Shown one piece after another: positions 38,201 to 52,269 of a stretch of DNA of 64,000 bases (position 1 is its first letter; each line of letters opens with the position of its first letter). The notes beneath the pieces are model-generated. The model did no database searches and was not told where the DNA came from. It was given only the letters and a program-made list of their open reading frames with translations. The DNA lies in contig NC_039492.1 of NCBI RefSeq assembly GCF_003590095.1, positions 8,308,001 to 8,372,000 of the forward strand. The letters run 5' to 3'. The position numbers were made by a program, and so were the translations under genes. This DNA comes from Trichoplusia ni. Taxonomy: Eukaryota; Arthropoda; Insecta; Lepidoptera; Noctuidae.

Positions 38201-41200
38201 CTTATAAAAATAGATATCGATGTCGTATTTTGTATGTCATGCCTTTGTCTGTGCGATAACGAGTAAACGTTACCAGCCAACCTGCTCGCGCTCAAATCCC
38301 TTTGTTTACGATTATAGTTTATTTAACTCTATTTATTTGTTTGACCCAAACTAATAACCATTCAAACGAACATAAACAGTCATAAAGCTACTAATTTATT
38401 TTTATATCATTAAGTAATAAAATAAACCATTTAATAATGCATGTATCCATTAAAAGGATGAAGTAGGCAGTTAAAAATATTTTAAAGTATTAACATCATT
38501 TTCATGAATTCTCTCTGTTTATAATTCACATCACCCTTTATAGTAGTAACGGAGGACTTTGAACTTTCTTTGTCACCAAACGTACTCGCGCAGCACATTC
38601 CGACGCATTGTAGAATTTGTCACTCCTTCATTCAAGTACCATCGCGTAGATAAAGCTATAAACATAAAAATAAACTAGGTGCCTTAACTGGCTGAAGTGA
38701 TTATCTGAAGAGTGCGGTAGGTACGGTTGCCCACTAAATAAATACGTAGAACATGAATGAACGTTTGGTCGGCGGATCGCGTCGAGCGCGCACTTCCGGC
38801 GACATGTAATAAGGACACCACACGATACCGACGATACAATTTCGAAACGGGAGAGTCTAAGGAGGTCACCGGATAAGATTACGGTTAACTGTGTAAACAA
38901 ACCGTTTACATTGATAACTCGTTAGAATTTCTGCGATGGCGCCTGTGACGTGCCACAATCAATGGATTTCGTTGCTCGATAAGCACCCTCGACGGAAGCG
39001 TAGTCGATAAATGATGTCATGAATGGAACCCTTTATTGGCGGGTCAAGTTGGCTACCATTGACAAAACACGTCCGGCCGCAGCCGGGCCTTGGCCGGGAG
39101 GTCCTCACCTGGCTGGCGCAAAACTTTATGCGCATCACAGAGAAAAGGATACCAACCTCTTTTTACCTATTTGTATACTTTTCTGAAATTTCTCTCGTCT
39201 ATTCCTGATAGTGATTCACCTACAATTGGTCCAAAACTATGTACTTTAGAAAAACGTTTTGTAACATTTTTCATCGACACATTTGAACATCATATTACCA
39301 TCTTACATTAAACGGTTAAACCTTGGCGCATCACTCCGACGTTTTTTGGACAATCACACTAGTAGATTTGCGAATTTCATAGTTAACGTATATTTGAACA
39401 GTATTCAGGATGTTGTTATTAGATAACCTAATTTTCATCGTTCTTGAATCAAACGTATTTTTATGTAGCTACTGATTACTTTATGTGATAAAGAGTCGAC
39501 TTGAAGTCGTATATCTAACTAAGAAAGTAAAAAGGATGAAAAATAGTCCTAAAATACATTAGACTTGCTTTTGTCTTGAGAACTCAGAATCCGTATTATT
39601 GAACGACCCACAATAACTGCGTATAAAAAGCGCTGCGACGTAGATAATATAATCCTTTGACGGCCCTTTTCATAGACAATTGCTCGCCCTTCATAATGTT
39701 TGAGATGGGGCCCATCAGGCCAATTGATGTCATTTCATGTCATTGAGGTGACAGTCCACTGAGTTTTAAGTGCATTGGGAAGTAGTTTTGCAGATAAGTA
39801 CATTGCTCATAAACGACCCATCTTGCAAATCATTTTAGACTATTGTTGATCGCGTATGTGCGTATGTTATTACGCAGTGGCATCGGCAGTTCAAAACAAT
39901 CATTTATACAAAGCTATACGCACTGATTATGTGTCGTCCACACAAATCAAACTGAACCGTGCGAGTCGTATTTTAAGAGTTATCTTTGAATGACGACAGA
40001 TAGCGTGCAGCGAAGAATGCTACAGATTGAGCGCAGTGCAGGGACATCCAAGTTCGTAATCCGTTTTATCAATTGTGTAGGTAAATGTAGTATATTTTGC
40101 AACACGATAAAACCGTTTTAAATACATCGCTGTGTCACATACCTATGAATGAACGTTACTCTCGAATAACGGGCATTGTAGTTTGAATGATACATTATTT
40201 GTTAGATGATTCAGCCCGCAGCGATGTCAAAAGTCAACAGGGTCGTGTCCTGCAAGTTTTAGCGGAAATCGTTACCATATTGTACATATGTGTCATTATT
40301 TTACATGATCAATGAATCAAAGCTGCATATTATATTAAGTAGAGTAAATGACTCATACAATTATCTACATGTATGGGTATTCATAAGTGGTTTGCTGGAC
40401 GTAACTTTGGACCAGGCGCCGCATTATTCATGTATGACTAGGATGTTTCATACAATTGCGCAAAATATCAGTAATTGTTGATGTTCTCTTCGGAGCACGA
40501 AACACTTGAAACGGAAAAAAAAAGTGAAGCACGACATGATACCTTAGCGTAATCAAATGTGGAACAGATTACATAAAAAAAAAGTTAAATTTTTTAATTA
40601 ACACTTCATAAGCATTAATAACACAACACCGACGATGTCAGTCGTTATAAATGTTAACAAACGTAAATAATGCAATTGTTTTATGGCACCTGTCAGTGTG
40701 CTGCGTGATGCAGTGTGTGAAGAAGTTTACTACTACCGCTTTTTTAATGTGATAATAAAAATGAAAACGCAGTTCATTGACTACCATACAGCGAAATTAA
40801 TAGAAATAACAAATAACTGTAGCTGTTATTCGACACTACGTTGAAACCTTATCAAGCTTACTATCACGCACGCAACAAATGAATGGGACAGTTGAACTTT
40901 TTTCTGTGACATATTTTCTTTATCGACAAAACAAGAGTAAGAATTCATGTTGGAAATATTTAATGGGGTGATAATTCAATTCTATGTGCGTTACATTTTT
41001 TAGAGCGTATCCATGTGTGCGTCGCTGGTTGTTAGTGGCTCGTTGGACGCCATCGACGTTTATCGGGCGCCTGCAATCCGCGCTGACCCCGCGATATCCT
41101 CGATCTACATTACCCCCCGCCCCGCTCTCCCCCACTTGTCACACACGATTTTAAACCCTTTAATTAACGTCTTAAGGACCAGTTTGGTGCGTAGATCACG

Positions 41201-43070
41201 GTGGGAGCAGGCGCATGAATGGACAGGCTTGTGAATGAGCGGACTATGTCCCGCGGGCGATAAGCACTATCGTCGGGGCCAGCTGACGGTCCATGTTGAC
41301 AAACCCTGTTCCACTTTCGTTGCCCGGCTCGACTTAGGTTTATCAATCGAATTAATGCTGGTGTCGCTCTAAACCACTCTATTTAGTTTTCTACGCACAA
41401 ACGTACTACTCACAAACCGATCTAATTCTGATTCAGATTGAAATGCGATTTTGGATTAAATATCATTCATGCAATGTCATGGGAATAAATTTTATAATAA
41501 TATCAAAGTACTTGATTATAACAAAAAGCGGGTAAGCTAACTTCCTGCACATTGTTCGCACTAGCTGCGGATACGAGGATCCTTGTTTATTTATGTATAT
41601 GCAAATATCTTTCTACCTTCACTGAAGTGATTTCATGGGAACATACCTATTAATTAGCTACGCAGAAACGGCCAGTACTCAAACGTCATTGTTTCTTTAT
41701 CAATACACGGACAAAGAGGCGTAAAAAGGTCGTACGACGCAATCCGTATCGTGTAATATCTGTCTCTATGACATACTAGATGAGCAAAACATTTCAATAT
41801 TTGTAATCAGTAGATATAAACTGTTATGTATTGTGTACTGTGCCGGACAGTTCAAATAGTTCGCGACGTAATTGAAGAAATTTATAATCGATGAAATTAA
41901 TTGTAACAATGTGGTACGTTACACAAAGATGCGAGCTATTTAAAAGTCAAATAAATTTGCATTTCGGGTCATTAGGTTCGGAGATTACGAACAGTGGACG
42001 ATAGCCAAATTTTACTGTTCTTATAATTGTATTAATAGTGGAATGGTAAAAATAAAATAATTGCTTCCAAATAACTTTGTAGCTCATTAATCGTGGTAGG
42101 CGACGTTAATGCATTGAGGAGGTCTAACGAGAGGAACATTTACTTTTAGCCTTGTTTCTGTATTGTCTTCCGCAGCTTAATATACTGCTGGCCTATTGTC
42201 ATTTACTACTCATTTGCAAAGACAATAGTTAACGATCATTAGCGAGATTGCAATCACAGTATTAAGTTTAGTTCACATAAAAAAACATCTTAAGGGCTAT
42301 ATTTATGTAAATGTAATTATGCAAGGAGTTTTAATATCAATCAATACACCTATCTACAGCAATTAAATAATGTTTGTATTAAATGTTCCAAATATATGTG
42401 ACATCCTTGACACGCAGAAAATAAAAAGATTTTTAAAATATCAAACAAAAAAAACTTAAATTGTCTATTAATAATGACGAAGCCATTTGAATGACAGTTA
42501 ATCATTATGAATCATATTGGAAACGATGCAGATTTCGTTGCAAACATTTGTCAGTTAAATATTATCTGCTCTTAAGTAAATGAGTCATATTGTTTTTCTG
42601 CTTACTTTGATTAGATTCCGCGAACAATAAATTTAAATATCAACTTTACATCGTCTTGATGATTAACTTAGGTACTACTAGTGGCTCTGTGTCATCAAAA
42701 GTCAAAGGGGTGAAGTGAGTCAACACTGTGCCTGTATTGTAACACTGAAAACCAATATGTCATCACATAGATCAATATTGATAAGAAAACTAACTAAACC
42801 CCGCGGTTTCACCCGCCTTTTTTTGATTCCTTTTGGTAATGCCTGAAGCCTTTATTGGTAAATGGACCAGACAACACGAAGTTTGGTTTCTGAACTCGAA
42901 CTAATTACAAATCGAAAATAAATTGTTTGGCTACTAATACCTACTACTCTACTTATGAATATATAAGCTTTACCAATAAATAGTATTAAATCATTCATAT
43001 TGTCAAATTATACTGAAATTTATTTTTACGAAGAACGGTCTGCGGCGTCTTACAGTAATATTGTTCTGAT
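38201..43070. other. Non-coding stretch with minor GC patches
   Basis: GC-rich patches lie at about 39060-39115 and 41040-41130. At about 42797-42820 the piece CCGCGGTTTCACCCGC resembles a tail sequence commonly seen in insect LINE-like repeats and probably marks an old copy. No gene is supported; the frames at 38628-38900, 39023-39311 and 40920-41346 have no family resemblance. Confidence 0.35.
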
Positions 43071-43071
43071 T

Positions 43072-43122
43072 GTGGAAGCGTGACAGCGCAATACTCGGTG
43101 TAGAGCGGCATCTCTCTTCCAC
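43072..43122 (+). repeat. Short dispersed repeat, copy 3 (most complete)
   Basis: The unit begins GTGGAAG and ends CTTCCAC, a 7-bp inverted pair, with AGCGCA and TGTAGAGC inside. Its left half is shared with 34111-34150 and its right half, inverted, with 18122-18150. The ends suggest a small foldback element. Confidence 0.55.
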
Positions 43123-45290
43123 GTTGTGTCAAGTCGTGTGTTCAAGTTTAATAAAACTTGTATAAGTAAGCTACTGAAGTTCAATCATTTTAGTACAAGA
43201 AACAAATGATCCTGTATTGTATGGTTTGGAGTAGTCTTAATATTAGATCTCTTTCGTTACTATTTTTACATTAACATGTTTACATTTCAGTCTCAACTTC
43301 CCTAGTAAGCTATACGAATATCTTTGATTATGTTAAGACACCGATGTATAATTCCTTTATATGAGAACCCTCTGAGACCAAGTCCCCCATGCATTTCAAG
43401 GCACCACAAGTAACAGATGTCACAGAATAGATATTTAAAAACTACTTTACTGTTAAAGCAATCGTCAGTTTTAATAACTATACATTTTAAGTGGACGATT
43501 AAATTTTAATAGAGCCTTTAATATACAGCGAGCGATCCCATTGGAAATTAAACTATAAACATGAAGAGACACCGCGGGGGTGCATTCGTGCTATTTAGAT
43601 ATATTTTTAAAAGCTTAACCGTCCGGCACTGTCACTTGCGTCTAATGACTAAATAAATCCATAAGCACCGTTTTAGTGTTACAGAAATAATAAGGAAACA
43701 TTGTTGCATCTACTTATTAAAGCAATCCCCTCGATTTGAAATATTTTATCGAAGCCTCAAAACTTTAAAAGGCGTCGTTATATTGATGCAAGACCGCTTT
43801 AGTTCACCCACTTTACCACTAAACGAAATGGCGACTATTTAACACAATTTTATTACCAACATACATTAGAGTGTTTATTTATTTCATTTTATATCGATTA
43901 CAACCGCTATAAGCGGTAATACTTCCATACGAAGACGATTAACCATAAAAAATGGAAAAATGATCGTTCCCGGGAGTTTGTAGTGGATAACGATGTGTCC
44001 ATTAAGAATGCTATCTAAAATGCAAATACCGATAATAGTACCGTTTACTTTATCTAACAAAGGAGCACTTTACACGACGACATCTCATATATTTATATTG
44101 TAACGTGTCATTACAGAGACGACAGACCTCCTTATTGGGGATCTGGATTCAATTAATAAAACAAAGCAATACTTCAACGTATAGTGCATGAAAGGAAGCG
44201 CGCAGTCCTCTGTAACGTTCACCTTATAAAAAGTAGAACTAGTAATTTGATATAATTAGAGAATTCCTTTTCAAGTAAAACACATCGACTAGGCCATGTC
44301 TCTCATTAGATTCTATATATGACCGCCAATCACGATGACCGAACTGATAAAATCATAAACAACTGACTGAAGGTAAGGGATGCAGTGATTGTGTTTAAAA
44401 GTAAGAATCTGTTTTGTTGAGCTGGGTAGTGGCTAGGTACTGTCCATCTGAACAATATTTAGGACTTCCCACCGAACTACCTCTACATTTCATTTGTAGG
44501 TTACTTTATCAGATTTAGAAAATTCGCCTCAATCTGCAGACTATAGGAAAGTAGTGTAGCAAAAATCATCGTTCGAAAAGTACACAATAATACTGAAACT
44601 ACCTTTCTATTAGAGAGAAGATGTCAGAAAAATGGAAAAGAATCCCTTTGTACCACAAAAGGTTGAAGGTGCGAATAGTTATTGTTGATGGTATTCAGAA
44701 ATTCTTTCCCATTCACTTAAAAAACAAGATCTGTTCCCAGATGGTGTCAATTTCCTAATCGCACCAACACATAAAAAGATGATTATGCATTTTGGAAATC
44801 ATTAACATTTTGGAGTAATCAACAAAGATACGCTTTCTGGAATCGAATACAATTATATGACACTTAAGCAGTTTTGTGTTATCGTCTGATAAATGAATTC
44901 AATTGAAATTCCATTATGGATTAAAACATCAATCTGATATATTTGTTTCGAGTTCATAAAAAGATTTTTAATTACTTACGTCACCTGGATATTCATTGGA
45001 GGTTCATTCATTTATCGAAATTGTGATATTTTTTTAAATAACTTCATGTGTCCTAGGTCTGCCAACCTTCAATCCAGCTGGTCTGTTATGTCAATCTAAA
45101 TAGAAGTTACCTTAACTCACTCCAAAATGTTTACATTTTGCGCATCACAATTGTTGCCTAGTCAATTAGACAAGATTGTTGTTATTATAAACGAATGGAT
45201 ACTAACAGCTAAGGATTAGGAATGGCGTAAGGTAGGACAGACAAACAGAACCCTAAAGGGTCAGTAATTACAACGGTGGGGAATTCTCAC
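43123..45290. other. AT-rich non-coding stretch
   Basis: No gene is supported. A small hairpin, ACCGCT/AGCGGT, lies at about 43901-43915 in the preceding half of this interval. Confidence 0.35.
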
Positions 45291-45390
45291 GCGGCGCTGT
45301 AACAAAGCGGCCGGGTGCGCGGGCGCACCTGCCGCTCGCACGCGCCGAGCGCCGCGCCCAGCCACCCGCGCGGGCGCAAGCTGCACTCAC

Positions 45391-45399
45391 CTCCTGCAT
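45391..45399 (-). CDS. Possible minus-strand start exon (3 codons), weak
   Basis: The minus strand reads GCAACA-ATG-CAG-GAG followed at once by GTGAGTGCAG, a consensus donor. The GC-rich block 45295-45375 would then be the start of intron 1. The start context (A at -3) is good. Nothing further on the minus strand was found to join to it, so this is only a pattern worth checking against transcripts. Confidence 0.15.
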
Positions 45400-46062
45400 T
45401 GTTGCACCGCTAACCCGGGATACGACTTACTTCCACTTTTTGTTGTAATAACACTTAATTATTAATGGCTAAAACGCCAACATTGATGCAAGCTTTAATT
45501 ATTTCAACAAGCATACATATTTTTTCTTTTCTCTGCTTATTTAACAAGCAAGACTTGAACAAGAATTGTTCTATATATTTTACGGGAGCATTAGCATTTG
45601 TTGAAAGTGACAATGACCATAAATCATATGTGGAATAATTTAGCTCCCACAGTCCCGCCGACTGCATCTGAATACACCCACAGCTCTTTAGCTCTGAACT
45701 AAAGAGTTCGTAAAACTAACGGAGGCTTTACGTTGGGAACATGTTTTTTAAACTCTCATCTTAGTTCTTTTAAATCCTGTATCACGAAGCTCTCGTAAAA
45801 TATCATATAACATGTAATCAGATCATCTCTTGGACTGTTATCTTAAAGAACAATCGCTTCAACGGAATCGCGCAGAAAGCAGGTCTATTCCAAAATGCAT
45901 TTTTTGGCGATGTGTCTTTTTTTCTTGCCTTTATTATACTGTGGATCTGGATCTGGAGCTATTTTTTTTTTAAGATGTTAAGAACCTTCAGATTCTCCGC
46001 AACCTTTCTTTGCATTTGATACTTAACTTTTGACTTGATCAGCACGTGAGTCGCAAAGATTC

Positions 46063-46305
46063 CTAAAAAACATTATGCTTCATGTCGCCTACATTGATGG
46101 CTTCAACAGTAACTCTCGAAGCTTGGTACAGAGGAGATGTGGCATAACCATAGGAACAGAACTGGACCACCCAAGCAACGACATATCCCAAGAGCACCTG
46201 AGCATACTGAGATGAGCTGCTAATTGACACCTTGAGCCTCTTAACATTAGGAGGCCCAGAGACCTCATATGTAGTTGCAAATTCCAGGAAGCATCCGCAT
46301 TCCAT
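46063..46305 (-). pseudogene. Minus-strand coding-like fragment, possible receptor relic
   Basis: The minus frame from an ATG (complement of 46303-46305) gives 80 residues. They include YVVAWVVQFCSYGYATSPLY followed by QASRVTVEA, then a stop (complement of 46063-46065). A hydrophobic helix ending in F-C-x-Y-G, then x-L-x-x-A-S-x-x-V, loosely resembles the segment before the last membrane helix of insect odorant receptors. The match is weak, and no neighbouring receptor exons were seen. Unidentified fragment or relic. Confidence 0.2.
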
Positions 46306-46885
46306 TAGAACATGTTCTTAATATGTAGCACTTTAATAAAGACCGCTATGAGTCATTTGCGACACTGCACCACATTCATTAACATTCCGGTAAACGTTAG
46401 TACCTCTTCAATCGACTTACCGCTTGCTGACCACTGATTGCCTCCATTCGGGTTATTCAATCAACTACTTAATGAGCAAATCAGATTTCTATGTTTTCTG
46501 ATTCATCAAATTGATGTAATTAACGATTCCGACATCTGTACGGAAATACTTAAGATTTGTAACGTGATTCCGAGAAAATTTTGTAGCTTCCATTTCCGCG
46601 TACATCCGGGAGGTGAGTCAAGATATCTGTGATCGGTCATCTTTGATCTACTCCCCTCTGCTAAAGTAAACCGAGCTTTACTTACTCACATTCAAATAAT
46701 TTTTGGACGATTGTTTAGGATGCTTTCTATAACTGAGCTTGCAATAGTTACTTTGTTGCGATGATGGCGGCTGACATCTTGAAACTTGGATGTTCTAAAG
46801 GGCTTTAACATGACGTATAGTTGTTAACTAAGCCCAAAATTGGTCTGAAGTGGACACCTGTTAGAATTTGTTGTAGCGGCTATTT
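46306..46885 (+). other. Non-coding stretch with one donor-like site
   Basis: A consensus donor CCGGGAG/GTGAGTCAAG (GT at 46613-46614) follows an open stretch. An acceptor-like ttttgtag would give a 26-nt exon 46587-46612. This is too little to call an exon. Confidence 0.2.
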
Positions 46886-47035
46886 GTCGCAGGCAGGCGC
46901 ACGCGCAGGCATGCGTACGTGCTGTCCCCCCTCGTGTCAACCCCCCCTCCCCCCACCCCCCCCCCGGCCCCGCTCCAGCCCGCGAGCCCCTCGGCCCCGG
47001 CCGTGTCGCGGCGCCCGCTCACCATTCATCGGAAT
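46886..47035. promoter_or_regulatory. GC island with C-tracts able to form a G-quadruplex on the minus strand
   Basis: Four runs of six or more C bases on the + strand lie within 46926-46965. On the minus strand this is four G-runs with short loops, the pattern of a G-quadruplex. The rest of the island is CpG-rich with no exon signal. Confidence 0.4.
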
Positions 47036-47499
47036 GCAGGGACTGTACTTTGGTACATCTCATTATGAATACTCGCTATTTAGCCGTATTTGGGTTATAG
47101 TTTAGTGTAGGTACTCGTTATCTATCGTTTTGAATTCCTTTTCTAAATTGATTTCCCTTTGCATAATATACCTTGATACGTATTATTTATTTCTGTAATT
47201 CATAAGCTTGGTAAAGTGCAATTATATAGCCAGTACTGCTTGGGAACGTAGTTCTGACACGACATGACTGATTAGAGAAGTGGTTCTTATCACAGTTTTC
47301 GGTAATATTTGGGTCATTTCCATAACCGAAGAAATATATTTTTAAAGTAAATACAAAATGTTATAACAAATTATGTTCCTTAAACCATATAACCCTTTAG
47401 TCTGAAGCCATTCACAAATCCATGTACGATTCAACAATTTGACGAAATCTTCTCAACAATATTCAGCGATTGACAGTTACAGTAGCATTGGCTTTAATA

Positions 47500-48245
47500 C
47501 AACATTAGAGTTCAGAGTCGAGTGTACGCATTAGGTTAACGTCAGTATCGCGGTGGACGAAATACATTGCTGCCAATGCAGGAAAAAAATGTATGCAGTA
47601 GTTGATGTTAGCGGTATTATAGACAGAGTGCCGGTAGTGGGTAGTGGTAGTTCCGTAGCGGAGAACGTTCGGGTGGCGGCGCGCAGGGCACGAGGCATGC
47701 TAGGAATGTGCGGCCCTCGGCGCCGGTTTACAAATAGAAGGGCCGCTAGCGCAGACTGCACGTGTGATACATTGCCACGATTAATCTGTTAGCGCTGATG
47801 GCTGCGCCCGCGCCGAAGAAACGATGATATCGCACAACAATTATCCATTAACGAGACACAGACCCCCGATTTAATTATATCACGTCGAAAGGATCCGCGT
47901 GTGATTGTGTACAAATATATAAGAGTGAATCAGACGTGACAGCCAGCGATCTGAATACTTCCTCTTCGGACAGTTATTTGGAAGCAATGGGAAGCATCAA
48001 AGGGCGTGCGAGTTCAGTGGCGTCGATGGAACAAATAGTCGTTGGGAAGTGACTGTCCGGGAAGGGGCGACAGAAAACACGTGAGTGACATCTCGGAGGG
48101 TCGTTTGTCGGGCACAAGAAAGCTATCGGCGGCCCTGCGTTCGCTGACCCCGGCCGGACGTCACGCCTGAGAGAAGACGAGTGCAGCTCACCGCCGCCCG
48201 CGCCGGCTGCGGTACTGCTCCCGCCTGCCTTCAGCTGACTAGCCC
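47500..48245. promoter_or_regulatory. GC-rich islands
   Basis: GC- and CpG-rich sequence at about 47640-47815 and 48120-48240. Open frames on both strands here look like composition effects. No splice-consistent exon was found. Confidence 0.25.
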
Positions 48246-51200
48246 GGATCACATTCAAATAAATTCTTATAAATCATGCAATCAGACGAACCTTAATCGA
48301 GCTTAATACGCCATTGTCCTACTCCAAGAGTGTAATCATAATTCAGAAGGGGCCCAAGCGCACTGTTATTGAACTTGTGTGTAGTACTCGTGTACGTGTG
48401 ACATCCAAACTGTTGCTGCACTTGATGCTATGTAGGTGACTTTCTTGACACTTTCGGACACGGTTGGTGCGGCCACCAGCGACCGATACATGGTGACAAG
48501 TGACAAGTGAACATTACTCGTTAAAGACAAACATTTAGGGTGAAATTACTTTAAAAACAATATACAAAGAAATTACGCGCGAAAACTGTCATTGATAGTT
48601 CTTCAAGATTTTTTTGGTAAGTCCTAAAATTTTAAAATTATTTGAAAGTAGTGATGATTATTTTTTAACGAACTCCTAGTCTCTAAAAGTGATCCTAATA
48701 AATAAAGTAATAATTAAATAAGAAAACCAAGGTTTAATTAAATATAAGTAATACAATTTAATATAATGTTTCAAAATACTAACGATTGTAAAGTTTTCTC
48801 AGAACTCTGTTTTTATTCTGAGCCATACAGCCATACTAGATGCTTCAGTCTGGGTAATTCCCAGCACAGTGTTGCCATCTGCGACTTAATCTACCAAGAT
48901 TTAGGTAAAGCTGTTTACAGCGTTATTTCATGATATCAACTGAATAATGTTCATTTATATTTGATTCCTTGGTGAATCTAATATAAAAAGGACATTAAAC
49001 TCTACTTTATGTTAATTTTATTCGTTTAGTTAAATAGCTGAGTGAAATATGTATGAAACAAATAATTATTTGTGGTACCAAATTGGTAATAAAATTTCAA
49101 CAAGCTATTATTTGTAAGGAAATTCAAAATGTCTGTTCAAGAGAAGATGGTGAATTTAGTTTCAAAGAGAAAAAGTTCCGACTCGAAAATATTGCTAGTT
49201 CAAATAATAAATAGTCTAGAAATATTTATGTAGGGACGTAGCTGTTTTCAAATATATAAAACAAATGATCATTTTTTTACTTTGTAGGTATGTCCATTAC
49301 TGATGAAAAATTATAGACTTCGTTTTCTAAAAACCCATTGAATCTACACTATTTAATTATTTTTAAATGTATTTCTTAATAATGTTGTCCCGAGTGGTCT
49401 CATACCGTCTTTGTTCTAATTTAGACTATTTATTTGTTAGAATTGTTATGAAACTGTAGATAAAGAACTAAATAAAAAATGTTTTAATTAGATATTTATA
49501 AAAGAAGGCTAGAAAGAATGAAATAGCAGCGTTCTTTCACATGGTAATAAATGAACGATTGGCTCCTACATGTGAGGTAAATTGTTGAAATATGTTTGAA
49601 AAGAAGTGAATTTTATCTTAGAGCTAAAGTGGGAGCAAGATTAGATAGGCTCAGCCCTACGTGCTGATAACGACACCGGATTCCAACACGGTCTACACAC
49701 ATACATACGACCAACACACACATACACACAAAACATTTAACCTGCATGTGTGAGAACTTTTTATGTATTAATTGCATAAAAATAGAAAGAAAAAACACAT
49801 TTTTGATACACTGTAGATTTGTATATAAGTTGTAACATACGAAAATATAGTAAAATGTTAAATAAAATACTATTTCATTGTTATATAAACTAAACCTATG
49901 TCTGATGTTTATTTAATGATAAGAATTATCTATAGGTATTAAGATTAACTAGTTTCCACATAACAATTTTCATTGGACATTTGGAAATCTAATTTAACGG
50001 GCTGGAAAATAACATTTTGCTCGTTTCATAGTTATAAAATAAATATTGAACATGAAAAAAGCTTAAATTATATGAAAATATTATTTATTTGCAAATAAAA
50101 CTCTATTTAAAGGTTTTATAAAAAAATAAAATATTAGAAGACTGTTAAAACTGAAATAATATTAATGAATCCAATCTTTAAATAATCCTTAAATAAAATA
50201 AATATTAATAAAATAAAATAACAAATGTAGAGTCACAGTAAGCAGCGTTATTGCGCGAAAGAGCGCGCTTTGCTCACTGGCGCCCGCGCACGGTTACGGC
50301 TGCGTATGGCAACACTGTCACGCACTTCCTGCGTACTTTTAACCAATCTACCCGCACATCAACTCAGCGCCTATTAGAAATTATTAAAAAACTTGACACT
50401 TTAGCATATTTTTTATGAAATATACCCATTTTATTTTGCCCTAGTGAACTAGCCGTTTATTCACTGAATTTAATCCAATGATCACAAGTATGAACGGTTT
50501 AAATTCATTTTAAATAATTCTAACATGATAAAGTCGTTAATGTAATGATCAAACCATATAATTAAAACAAAAAAGTTCAATAAAAAAGGTTGAATAAACT
50601 TTTAGGGGCGATTTTCCCCTTAATTTGTGCTCCAAGCATTCATCACTAAGCAAACAAATGATTAATCTAGATAGTCAACAAAACTGTTATAATTTATTTA
50701 ATCCTATTATTATTACCAACACTAGTCTAATAATAAACATGGTATTTTATCCCCAAAAATATTTATTTTTGTAAAACAAAAAAGAGTTTTTGCTGTCTTA
50801 AACCTTTCCAGAATTAAATGCTCAAGAAAAATCTAGATTTCATTGGTTTCTTTCACATCCTATTTATTGAAGTATTTATTTATGTTTTAACTTAAAAAAA
50901 TTAATAGATTAATTAACCTATTCTTGTTTACATATTGATGACTGTAAAGGTTTAACTTTACGCCATTAAAACACCCTTGAGCTAAATGAAATGAAGGTGT
51001 CAATTTAAGTAAAGAAAGACATCCAGCATTTGTTTTTTTATTGTTATTAATATCTACACTGGATTTGATAATAATAAACAGATTAAGATTTTAGAAGTCC
51101 TTATACATACTTACCTTAAAAAATATAATTTATATTTTTTTTCTAGATATGTCAGAAATTGGTCGCTTTAATATCACATATTGCTGAAAGTCTGTCTTGT

Positions 51201-52250
51201 TTACATTAATTGAATTTTATTTATAAAAATATGACTTTTTCAGTGGTTCCGAAATCTCAAATTAATTACTGATTCATAGGCACTTCAGTGATGCCTGAAT
51301 ATTTGGAATTCATTTTAGTTTTTTATTTGCTTTATCTAACTGAACATACTTATTCCTACTTGCTACTGATTTTTAATAAATATTTATTCAAGATTGGGGT
51401 CTAAATAATGCTTTAAAGTGAACAATTACCTATCTTATAAACTTTTTTCAAAATAATATTGTTATTAATAAATTAGTATTATTATTTATGGATCTTAAAA
51501 TCATAAATAATAATACCCTAGTGACACAAACTGTGAAAATATATTTTCTTGTGGATTTCAGATGTTTTATGAAGCGTTTTTTACCATACCTAATATGAAA
51601 ACAATTGAATTTTAATTTACATTTATATTTGCAACATTCTATTACACTGTTTTAACTAGAATTTACACTCTTATAAAACTGTTAAAACAATGTTAGATAA
51701 TTAGAAATAGTGGCAGCTACATGAAAAATCTGTTTGCTCAAAATAAATTAATAAAGCGTCCTAAAGTTGTGAATGACAATTACTAACAAATACCGACATC
51801 AGTGTATTGTATGGATTCATTCGTAAATCTGAAACTGTTTCATAGCGTGATTGACATACTTGCATTTGATTGATGTTTCTATTCGTTCGCAATTGATGAC
51901 TGCCAACAAATGTAAGGGACCACTGTTCAACAAAAACCTTGTCTGTCTCTTTCACATCAGCTGAGCTACTAGGTACTAGTATAATGAATTAGGTATTTAA
52001 TCATTTTAAATAAGAAAAAGTTTTATTATTACACTAATTAACGCAGCCATTCAGAACTGGAAGTAAATACTTATTATAGTAATGGATAAAGCCTAACTTG
52101 TTAGACAAAAACAACAATTTGAAGATTGTGGGTAGAAGATACCTCAGTATGATCAGTGTTGCGAAACAGTAGAATTTTATTCAAGATGATTTTGACAGTC
52201 AGGTCATGAGGAACCGAAAAATGTGAGATTTCGTGTAATTTGATAATGGT
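48246..52250. other. AT-rich non-coding stretch
   Basis: Very AT-rich with no supportable gene. A perfect 15-bp hairpin lies at 51476-51490/51502-51516 (GTATTATTATTTATG and its complement, 11-nt loop). The minus frame at 51761-51955 reads somewhat like protein (ETDKVFVEQWSLTFVGSHQL) but lacks an ATG and any partner exon. Confidence 0.35.
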
Positions 52251-52269
52251 TTATTCGGAGCGAACATTG

